Part shown: piece after piece, positions 52,831 to 59,544 of the stretch
How the letters are laid out: each line of letters starts with the position of its first letter
Numbering within the stretch: the first letter of the stretch is position 1
DNA from: Novosphingobium sp.
GTDB taxonomy: Bacteria; Pseudomonadota; Alphaproteobacteria; Sphingomonadales; Sphingomonadaceae
NCBI RefSeq assembly: GCF_030699305.1
Contig: NZ_JAUYNB010000021.1
Location: 1-64,000 of the forward strand
Direction of reading: 5' to 3'
Length of the DNA: 64,000 bases
Notes under the pieces: generated by a model
The model's input: the letters and a program-made list of their open reading frames with translations, nothing else
Database searches by the model: none
Told to the model about the DNA's origin: nothing
Position numbers and translations under genes: made by a program

Positions 52831-53583
52831 TCACACTGCCGTCGCGCCGCCGTCGATCACCAAGGGGTGGCCGGTGACGAAACTGGCCTGATCCGAACAC
52901 AGCCACAGCACCGCTGACGCGATTTCCTCGGCCTTGCCCATTCGGCCCATCGGGGTCATCCCGTCCAGAATCTTGCGCATGTCCGGGTTGGCTACCAGCG
53001 GCGCGGTCATCGGGGTTTCGATCACGCCGGGGCAGACCGCGTTGACGCGGATGCCCGCTGCCGCCCAGCGCAGCGCACCGTGGCGGGTGAGGCCAACCAC
53101 GCCGTGCTTGGTGGCGGTGTAGCCCGGCTGCGCGCCGTTGCCGACCAGTCCGTTGATCGAGGCGGTGTTGACGATTGCGCCCTTGCCTTGCTTGAGCATG
53201 ACTTCGGCTTCCTCGCGCATGCAATACATCACGCCCGACAGGTTGATCGCAATGGCGCGGTCCCACACGTCGTCGTCGTATTCGTTGGCGCCCATGTTGT
53301 TGATGCCGGCGTTGTTGTGCGCGAAATCAAGCCGGCCATATTCGCTGACGGCGCGGGCAATGAGGGCCTTCACTTTGCCGGATTCCGCCACGTTGCAGCG
53401 CTGGTACACGGCCTTGCCGCCTGCCGCCGTGATCAGCGCGACGGTTTCCTCACCGCCTGCGTCGTTCACATCGGATACGACGACCGCAGCGCCCGATGCG
53501 GCAAAGGCCACGGCCGTGGCGCGGCCGATCCCGCCGCTGGCCCCGGTTACCAGCGCAACTTTGCCAGCGAATCCGTAATTCAT
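52831..53583 (-). CDS. SDR-family oxidoreductase
   Basis: 250 residues from the ATG at 53583, with AAGGAGAGG upstream. TGASGGIGRATAVAFAASGA, NNAGINN, and NTASINGLVG ... GYTATKHGV with Tyr-x3-Lys, then the C-terminus HPLVIDGGATAV. It resembles hydroxysteroid/glucose-dehydrogenase-type SDRs. It converges with the AsnC pair and diverges from the old yellow enzyme gene; dyad site 7 lies between, 18 bp from this start. Confidence 0.87.
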   Translation of the reverse strand: MNYGFAGKVALVTGASGGIGRATAVAFAASGAAVVVSDVNDAGGEETVALITAAGGKAVYQRCNVAESGKVKALIARAVSEYGRLDFAHNNAGINNMGANEYDDDVWDRAIAINLSGVMYCMREEAEVMLKQGKGAIVNTASINGLVGNGAQPGYTATKHGVVGLTRHGALRWAAAGIRVNAVCPGVIETPMTAPLVANPDMRKILDGMTPMGRMGKAEEIASAVLWLCSDQASFVTGHPLVIDGGATAV

Positions 53584-53601
53584 TCTGCCTCTCCTTGATA
53601 T

Positions 53602-53629
53602 GCGTAGATTTTTGCTTACAGGATAACGC
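53602..53629. promoter_or_regulatory. Conserved dyad operator candidate, site 7
   Basis: A perfect GCGT-N20-ACGC (ATGCGTAG ... ATAACGCAAA) in the 85-bp divergent promoter between the SDR (53583) and the OYE gene (53669). Confidence 0.6.
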
Positions 53630-53668
53630 AAACACCGGTCAATCCGCGATTGATGGAGCGAATCTCGA

Positions 53669-54730
53669 ATGTCTGACAGCCTGTTTTCACCGGTCACGCT
53701 GGGTGCCATCAATCTCGCCAACCGCATCGTCATGGCCCCGATGACGCGCGACCGCGCCGGACCGGGCGATGTGCCGACCGACCTGATGGTAAAGTATTAT
53801 GCCCAGCGCGCCAGTGCCGGACTGATCGTGACCGAAGGGGTTCAACCCAGCCCAGTGGGCAAGGGTTATTGGCGCACGCCGGGTATTCATTCGGCGGAAC
53901 AGATCGAGGGTTGGCGCGCCGTCGCCGATGCGGTCCACACGCGCGGCGGGCGGATCGTAATGCAGTTGATGCACTGCGGGCGCGTGGTGGTCCCGGCCAA
54001 TCGCGGGTTCGACGCTGACGTAATTGCGCCGTCAGCTATTGCCTGCCCGACGCCGGTTCCGGGGCCGGATGGCGTGCCGGTGCCGACCGCCACCCCGCGC
54101 GAGATCGCGGCAGAGGAAATCCCTGCGCTGCTGGAGGAATATACCCAGGCAGCACGCAACGCCATCTCCGCCGGGCTGGACGGGGTGGAACTGCACTGCG
54201 CCAGCGGCTACCTGATCAACCAGTTCCTCAACCCCGCCAGCAACCAGCGCACCGATGCCTATGGCGGCAGCGCCGAGAACCGCATCCGTTTCCCGCTGGA
54301 GGCACTGCGCGCACTGGCTGGTGCCATCGGCGCCGACCGGGTCGGTTTTCGCATCTCGCCCGGCAATCCCTACAACGGGATGGACCCGGCCGATCCGGCG
54401 GTCACGTTTGGTCCGTTCGTGAAAGCGGCGGATGCGCTGGGGCTGGCGTTCTGCCACGTGGTCGACATGGGCCTGCCTGACCTTGATACGCTGGCGCTGG
54501 TGCGGGCCAGTTTCAGCGGACCGATCATCGCCAACAACAATCTGAAAGCAGGCAGCGCCCGCGCACTGCTGGACGCGGGGCAGGCCGAGGCGGTCAGCTT
54601 TGGCCGTGCCTACATCGCCAATCCCGATCTGGCGGAGCGGATCGCCGCTGGCGCACCGCTGGCCAAGCCGGATTTCAGCTTGCTCTATACCGGTGAGGAG
54701 CGGGGCTACACCGATTACCCGGCGCTCTGA
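53669..54730 (+). CDS. Old yellow enzyme-family ene-reductase
   Basis: 353 residues of FMN TIM barrel. Family markers are MAPMTRDRAGPGDVPTDLMV, IVMQLMHCGRV, PASNQRTDAYGGSAENRIRF and the phosphate-binding VSFGRAYIANPDLA. In the substrate-binding motif, usually HxxN or HxxH (HGANGYL), this protein reads HCASGYLINQF, so the second hydrogen-bond donor is Ser. It probably reduces an activated steroid C=C bond with altered specificity. It is a single gene followed by family B repeats. Confidence 0.87.
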   Translation: MSDSLFSPVTLGAINLANRIVMAPMTRDRAGPGDVPTDLMVKYYAQRASAGLIVTEGVQPSPVGKGYWRTPGIHSAEQIEGWRAVADAVHTRGGRIVMQLMHCGRVVVPANRGFDADVIAPSAIACPTPVPGPDGVPVPTATPREIAAEEIPALLEEYTQAARNAISAGLDGVELHCASGYLINQFLNPASNQRTDAYGGSAENRIRFPLEALRALAGAIGADRVGFRISPGNPYNGMDPADPAVTFGPFVKAADALGLAFCHVVDMGLPDLDTLALVRASFSGPIIANNNLKAGSARALLDAGQAEAVSFGRAYIANPDLAERIAAGAPLAKPDFSLLYTGEERGYTDYPAL

Positions 54731-54750
54731 TCTACCGACCCGCTCGCAGA

Positions 54751-54846
54751 ATTCGTCACCCTGAACTTGGTTCAGGGTCCATTTCTCGTCCTGCGCAGTT
54801 GGTGCGTGCCGCGCGATGGATGCTGAAACAAGGTCAGCATGACGGT
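54751..54846. repeat. Dispersed repeat, family B (double hairpin)
   Basis: Two small stems: ACCCTGAAC with GTTCAGGGT (54758-54778) and ATGCTGA with TCAGCAT (54820-54840). The sequence TTCGTCACCCTGAACTTGGT and its translation (DEKWTLNQVQGDE on the minus strand) are of a type I associate with sphingomonad genomes. It is intergenic here, just after the OYE gene. Confidence 0.7.
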
Positions 54847-54875
54847 TGATTTTTCCCAAGCAGCCACACCGCAGA

Positions 54876-54905
54876 ACGGCCCCCGATCATCAGACCGGGG
54901 GCCGT
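54876..54905. terminator. Strong GC hairpin between convergent genes
   Basis: ACGGCCCCCG and CGGGGGCCGT form a perfect 10-bp stem with a 10-nt loop. It lies 26 bp beyond the Rieske gene stop (minus strand) and after the OYE gene (plus strand), so it may terminate both. The T-tract is short on either side. Confidence 0.65.
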
Positions 54906-54931
54906 TGCGGCGTCGGCGGACTGTGAAGAGA

Positions 54932-56044
54932 TCAGCCCACTGCGCGCAGGTTCGTGTCGCCTTCCGGCTTGGCGTAATAACGGCTGTACCACTGGCGGAA
55001 CTGCGGGATCGGGCCGTCGCCGTCGCAGATGATCGGGTTCGGTTCATACCGCATCCGGTCCCAGATCACCTTGTCCTGATCCAGCTGCTTGCAGATGTCG
55101 CGGATCAGGGCCTTGGCAAGACCCGCACCGGGGCCTTCGGCCTGCGCCTTGGGCTGGGTGAAGCAATAACGCACCCGCAGGACGTCTTCCTCGACCGGCA
55201 CCAGACTGGCGACCAGCAGCGTTTCGGAAATCCCGCGGAAGCGCACCCAGCTTTGCCCCGGACCCATCGTATCATAGCTGATCAGGCCATCGACGATCCC
55301 GGTCGGCGTGCCCATCTGCGCCTTGACGTCCGCGCCGCGGCCCCAGTCGCCCCAGCGCAGTTCGGCCTGCGGAACGTCTGCCGTGCCGTGGATGTACTTG
55401 AAGTGCGCTACGTCGACGCCGTTTTCGGCCATGTTCTGGATCGATCCGTGAACCGTCCATTCGACGGTGTCGAACGGCGACCATTCCGGATCGCCGACTT
55501 CGTCGTGAACGACGACCTCCCACATCGGCGCGACGTTCTGATCGGGGTGATACCACACCCAGAGCCAGCCGTTCGCCTCGCTCACCGGCCAGGTCCGCAG
55601 GCACTTGCGCTTGACTTGCGGGGGGATCGCCTTGGCATAGGGGATGTCCTTGACCGTGCCGTCATCGCCGTCATAGCGCCAGGCGTGGAACGGGCATTCC
55701 AGCAGGTTGCCGTGGACCCTGCCGCCGTGGCCCATGTGCGCGCCAAGGTGCTTGCACCAGGCATCGGTGACGCGGACCGCGCCGTCTTCGCCGCGCCAGA
55801 TCGCCAAATCCTTGCCGAAATAGCGCAGCGGCTTGACCTGTCCGGCGGTGACAAAGTCGGTCTGTTCGACCGCATACCAGCCGAACGGAAAGCCGATGTC
55901 CATCCCGCGCTCGGCGGGGGATGGACGGCCGTCCAGCGGCGCAACGCGCCAGTCGGTCAGGTCTTGCCCGCGCAGCTTTTCAAGCAGTTGCCAGACGGCA
56001 ACAGGCGGGGTGCGGGCGTCATTGGCGGGATGGGGATTGGTCAT
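54932..56044 (-). CDS. Rieske non-heme iron oxygenase (KshA-like)
   Basis: 370 residues. It has the same layout as the protein at 48857-49936: Rieske motif CKHLGAHMGHGGRVHG then CPFHAW (17 residues between His and Cys), and the iron site NMAENGVDVAHFKYIHGT. Long identical stretches show the two are recent paralogues. It is the last gene of the leftward operon HsaC-HsaA-Rieske-Rieske. 9-alpha-hydroxylation or another steroid hydroxylation is likely; an external reductase is required. Confidence 0.87.
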   Translation of the reverse strand: MTNPHPANDARTPPVAVWQLLEKLRGQDLTDWRVAPLDGRPSPAERGMDIGFPFGWYAVEQTDFVTAGQVKPLRYFGKDLAIWRGEDGAVRVTDAWCKHLGAHMGHGGRVHGNLLECPFHAWRYDGDDGTVKDIPYAKAIPPQVKRKCLRTWPVSEANGWLWVWYHPDQNVAPMWEVVVHDEVGDPEWSPFDTVEWTVHGSIQNMAENGVDVAHFKYIHGTADVPQAELRWGDWGRGADVKAQMGTPTGIVDGLISYDTMGPGQSWVRFRGISETLLVASLVPVEEDVLRVRYCFTQPKAQAEGPGAGLAKALIRDICKQLDQDKVIWDRMRYEPNPIICDGDGPIPQFRQWYSRYYAKPEGDTNLRAVG

Positions 56045-56059
56045 GGCTGGTGCTCCTGC

Positions 56060-57148
56060 TCACGCAGCCCTGGACTTGGCGCCAGGCCGCTTGTCGATGG
56101 AGGTGTGGACGCCGTTCACGCGCCCGTGGAAATCCGCTGCCTTGTCGCGGGGGTTGTAGAACTGGCGATACCAGATGCGTTCCTTGTGGAACGGGCCATC
56201 GTCGGGGATCTGCATGATGTTGATTGCGGCTTCCTTGTGCTGCCACACTTCGAAATCCTGCGCGAAGGCATCAAGCGCAACGTCCTGATAGGACCGGGCC
56301 ATCGATACGCCCGCCTCATCGGCGCGGGCATCGGAAACTTTGACCATCAGCGCATACCAGACCCGCACTTCGCCGTCCTCGACCGGCGTGTTGCAGATCA
56401 TGATGATAGACGGGTGCTGCCCTTCCATCCGCGACAGCAGGATGCCGGGGCCGGTGTAAGAGGTATCGGTGACCAGCAGGTCGTGCTCACTGTCTGACAC
56501 CAGCGTGCGGTGCCCGGCGCCGAACCGCTGGAAGATCAGGTGATCCCGAAACTCGTTCTCGAACCAGACGATATCCTTGCTGCCGTGAACCGGGATGAAG
56601 TGGGCAACGTCTGCCATGTTGTCGAGGATTTCCTGCGGGTGGATCGGCAGGGTGCCAAGGTGATCGAGCCGCCAGCGGACCCAGCCATGTTCCTCCATGT
56701 CCCATTCGGCAAAGGCGGGCAGATCGAAATCGGGCGCGCCGCCTTCGACGTCGTGCCACATCCAGATGCAGCCTGCGCGTTCCTCAACCGGGAAGGTCTT
56801 GATGCACGCGGCCTTGGGGATGCCGTGGGTGGAATAGGGGATGTCGTCGGCCATGCCATCCGGGCCAAACCGCCAGCCGTGGCCGGGGCAGCGGATGGAT
56901 TCGCCCTGGATCTGCTCACCGTCCTTCACGATGTAGCTGGTGGTGTTGCGGCCAATGTGGATGCGCATGTGCGGGCAATAGGCATCGACCAGATAGACCC
57001 GGCCGCTTTCGCCGCGATAGGCCACGAATTCGCGCCCGAAGAAGTGCAGCGGTACCGGCTTGTCGGCGATGTCGTCGGACGCCGCGATCATGAACCAGCC
57101 GCGCGGGAAGGTGTGCGGGCCAAGCCCGTATTCTGCTGTGGTAGCCAT
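56060..57148 (-). CDS. Rieske non-heme iron oxygenase (KshA-like, distinct subtype)
   Basis: 362 residues. The Rieske ligands are Cys58, His60, Cys87 and His90, so 26 residues separate the two halves instead of 17; the extra loop is about NTTSYIVKDGEQIQG. The mononuclear iron ligands are Asp180, His183 and His188 in DNMADVAHFIPVHG. The C-terminal WQHKEAAINIM and RIWYRQFYNP recall KshA. It belongs to the same operon as the two flanking genes, 15 bp from the other Rieske gene. Confidence 0.85.
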   Translation of the reverse strand: MATTAEYGLGPHTFPRGWFMIAASDDIADKPVPLHFFGREFVAYRGESGRVYLVDAYCPHMRIHIGRNTTSYIVKDGEQIQGESIRCPGHGWRFGPDGMADDIPYSTHGIPKAACIKTFPVEERAGCIWMWHDVEGGAPDFDLPAFAEWDMEEHGWVRWRLDHLGTLPIHPQEILDNMADVAHFIPVHGSKDIVWFENEFRDHLIFQRFGAGHRTLVSDSEHDLLVTDTSYTGPGILLSRMEGQHPSIIMICNTPVEDGEVRVWYALMVKVSDARADEAGVSMARSYQDVALDAFAQDFEVWQHKEAAINIMQIPDDGPFHKERIWYRQFYNPRDKAADFHGRVNGVHTSIDKRPGAKSRAA

Positions 57149-57168
57149 CGTCTCTCTCCCCGTTGGCG

Positions 57169-58362
57169 TCAGATGAAGGTATCGGCGTTGGGCTTGCCGA
57201 GCATGACCGCGCCCATGTTGCGGCCGGTCTTGGCAAAGCTGTTGGCGACGTGGGTGCGGCCGCAGTGGATATCGACGAACGTGCGCCCCAGCGGCCGGTC
57301 AAGGTAGATGCCGTCCGCCCCGCTGGCATAGAACATCCGCGTGATCAGCTGCGCGCAGCGATCAACGACTTGCGCCGACTGGTGGCGATAGAGCAGCCGG
57401 TCTTCGAGGTTCAACTCGGCACCCGCCTGCGCGGCCGCCATCAGCGCATCGAAATTGCGGTTCAGCGTGGTCTTCATCTCGTCGATCGCGCAGGCGGTGT
57501 CTGACAGGATGATCGTGACGTCGGGATCGTCGGCCAGCTTAGCGAAATCGTTGTTGCTGACGCGGTTGCCGGCATAGCCCGCAAAGTCATTGAGCGCGCC
57601 TTGCAGCGCCCCGATCGACGAGGACGACACCGCCCGCACGAAGATCTGGCCGAACGGCAGCTTGTAGAGCGGCGCGTCGTTGACTTTGAGGCCGGGGCTG
57701 GTGGCGGCGAACCCGTCTTTTGAGCGGTGCGAGCGATAGGCAGGCACGAACGCGTCCTTCACCACCACGTCCTGACTGCCGGTGCCGCGCAGGCCCAGCG
57801 TGTTCCAGACATAGTCGATTTCAAAGTCGCTGCGCGGGATCAGGAAGGTGCGATAATCGGGCGCGCCGCCTTCGGGATCGGGCACCAGCCCGCCCAGAAA
57901 CGCCCATTCGCAGTGATCGACGCCCGATGAGTAACCCCACCGACCCGACACGCGATAGCCGCCCTCTACCGGCGTCACTTGCGCGCGCGGCATATAGCTT
58001 GATGCGATCAGCGTGGCCGGATCAGCACCCCAGACGTCTTCCTGCGCGCGGGCATCGAACAGCGCGAGCTGCCAGTTGTGCACCGCGACCACACCCAGCA
58101 CCCAGGCGGAGGACATGCAGCCTTCGGCCACGGCCATCTGCACGGCATAGAATGTCTGCGGGTCCAGCTCATACCCGCCATAGCGCTTGGGCTGGAGGAT
58201 CTTGAAGAACCCGGCGTCCTGAAAGTCCTGAATCGTGTCGGCGTGGACTTTGCACTCGGTCTCGCAAATCGTGGCGCGGGCGCGCAGGGCGGGGATCATG
58301 GCGCGGGCGCGGTCGATCAGCTGGGCGGTCAGGTCGGTGGGGGCGGGGTTGGTCTGGGGCAT
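57169..58362 (-). CDS. HsaA-like flavin-dependent monooxygenase (second copy)
   Basis: 397 residues from the ATG at 58362, with CGGGAGAC upstream. FFKILQPKRYGGYELDPQTF, AEGCMSSAWVLGVVAVHNWQ, SGRWGYSSGVDHCEWAFLGG and TLGLRGTGSQDVVV match the HsaA-type group D oxygenases. It is a clear paralogue of 17634-18848. It lies with an HsaC-like gene and two Rieske genes, so it may serve a different ring-A substrate or a different growth condition. No flavin reductase is nearby. Confidence 0.85.
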   Translation of the reverse strand: MPQTNPAPTDLTAQLIDRARAMIPALRARATICETECKVHADTIQDFQDAGFFKILQPKRYGGYELDPQTFYAVQMAVAEGCMSSAWVLGVVAVHNWQLALFDARAQEDVWGADPATLIASSYMPRAQVTPVEGGYRVSGRWGYSSGVDHCEWAFLGGLVPDPEGGAPDYRTFLIPRSDFEIDYVWNTLGLRGTGSQDVVVKDAFVPAYRSHRSKDGFAATSPGLKVNDAPLYKLPFGQIFVRAVSSSSIGALQGALNDFAGYAGNRVSNNDFAKLADDPDVTIILSDTACAIDEMKTTLNRNFDALMAAAQAGAELNLEDRLLYRHQSAQVVDRCAQLITRMFYASGADGIYLDRPLGRTFVDIHCGRTHVANSFAKTGRNMGAVMLGKPNADTFI

Positions 58363-58388
58363 CGCTTGTCTCCCGATATGAATGATGG

Positions 58389-59300
58389 TCAGGCCGCGTC
58401 GGCCAGCTGGGCCTGCTCGTCCGCGCCGAAGCCGACGCTGAAATCGTGGCCCCACAGGCTGACCGAGGTGCTTTCGAACACGGTGTGGTGATCCCAGTCG
58501 ATCGTCCGTCCGCCGCAGCCGTACTCAATCGCGAAGCCGCCGGGGGACATCAGGTAGAAACTGGTCATGTGATCGTTGGTGTGCTTGCCCAGCGTGGCCA
58601 TCAGCCGCGCGCCGGATTTCAGCATCCGGTCATAGGCGCGGCCCACTTCGTCCATGTTCGCCACTTCGAACATGAGGTGGACGCAGCCCGACGGCACTTC
58701 GCCTTCGAACAGCGCCAGGCTGTGATGGCGGCCGTTGCCGCAGTGCATGAAATCGATCCGCTGGGCCATGTCCGGCAGCGGGCGGTGGACCAGAATGTCC
58801 GACAGGCCAAAGCCCAGCACATCCATCAGGAAATCGCGCGTCGCATCGATCTGCGGCGCGGGCAGGACCATATGGCCAAGGCCCAGATCGCCAGTGACGA
58901 ATTCCACGCCCTGCGGCGAGACGAACCGGGCGAAATCGGTGACATAGCCATAGGCCAGCTCGTGCCGGTTGCCCGATGGGTCGTTGAACCACACCATGTC
59001 GAAGACATGGCGCAGCGCGCGTTCAGCCGGGGTGGCGGGGTGGAAGGTTACGCCGTGCCGGGTCAGTGTTTCCTTCGCGGCCTCAAACTCCGCGGCGCAG
59101 CGAAGTTCCCAGCCGGAGGCGAAATAGCCGTCGGTCACGCCCGGCGCGATGAACACCCGGCCTGCGCGTTCGTCCATCCGCAAGGCCAGCCCGCCGGGAA
59201 CGTCGTGCGCGCTCATTCCCAACATGTCCTGCCCAAAGGCACGCCATGCATCGGGCGCGGTGGAGCTGACCACGACATAGCTGAGGCTTGCGATTTCCAT
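58389..59300 (-). CDS. HsaC-like type I extradiol dioxygenase (second copy)
   Basis: 303 residues. I chose the ATG at 59300 because GGAGG lies 6 nt before it, whereas the ATG at 59306 overlaps that motif. The iron ligands are the His of LGHMVLPAP, a His of GRHHSLALF and the Glu of GFAIEYGC; the catalytic His is in GKHTNDHMTS. It is a paralogue of 19799-20725. First gene of the operon 59300-54932, with dyad site 8 about 90 bp upstream. Confidence 0.87.
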   Translation of the reverse strand: MEIASLSYVVVSSTAPDAWRAFGQDMLGMSAHDVPGGLALRMDERAGRVFIAPGVTDGYFASGWELRCAAEFEAAKETLTRHGVTFHPATPAERALRHVFDMVWFNDPSGNRHELAYGYVTDFARFVSPQGVEFVTGDLGLGHMVLPAPQIDATRDFLMDVLGFGLSDILVHRPLPDMAQRIDFMHCGNGRHHSLALFEGEVPSGCVHLMFEVANMDEVGRAYDRMLKSGARLMATLGKHTNDHMTSFYLMSPGGFAIEYGCGGRTIDWDHHTVFESTSVSLWGHDFSVGFGADEQAQLADAA

Positions 59301-59387
59301 GACCATCCTCCGGCAGCGGTTTATGGCCAGAGGCTAGGTCGGGAAGGGGTTGGCAGTATTTGACAGGGATCAATCAATTTGATGATT

Positions 59388-59415
59388 GCGTAAAAAATAA
59401 TGATTTAGAAAACGC
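59388..59415. promoter_or_regulatory. Conserved dyad operator candidate, site 8
   Basis: A perfect GCGT-N20-ACGC (TTGCGTAAAA ... AAAACGCAAAA), the best copy of the pattern, in an AT-rich island 88 bp before the HsaC-like start at 59300. Confidence 0.65.
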
Positions 59416-59484
59416 AAAAATTGATGAAATTGAGAATTCATTGATAGTTTGCGGCCAGCAGACTCGGTCAGGCCTGACGCAGAA

Positions 59485-59513
59485 ATCCCGGTGCCAGCGA
59501 ACCGGCACCGGGA
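59485..59513 (-). terminator. Terminator hairpin after TonB receptor
   Basis: ATCCCGGTGCC and GGCACCGGGAT form a perfect 11-bp stem, about 30 bp beyond the receptor's stop (minus strand), followed by TTTCTGC. Confidence 0.75.
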
Positions 59514-59544
59514 TCTGCAATCCGCTGAACCAGATCAGGTCAGG

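Noticed and set aside
54876..54905. The GC hairpin as part of the family B repeat
   Set aside because: It lies 30 bp beyond the second family B stem, has unrelated sequence, and sits between convergent genes as a terminator would.
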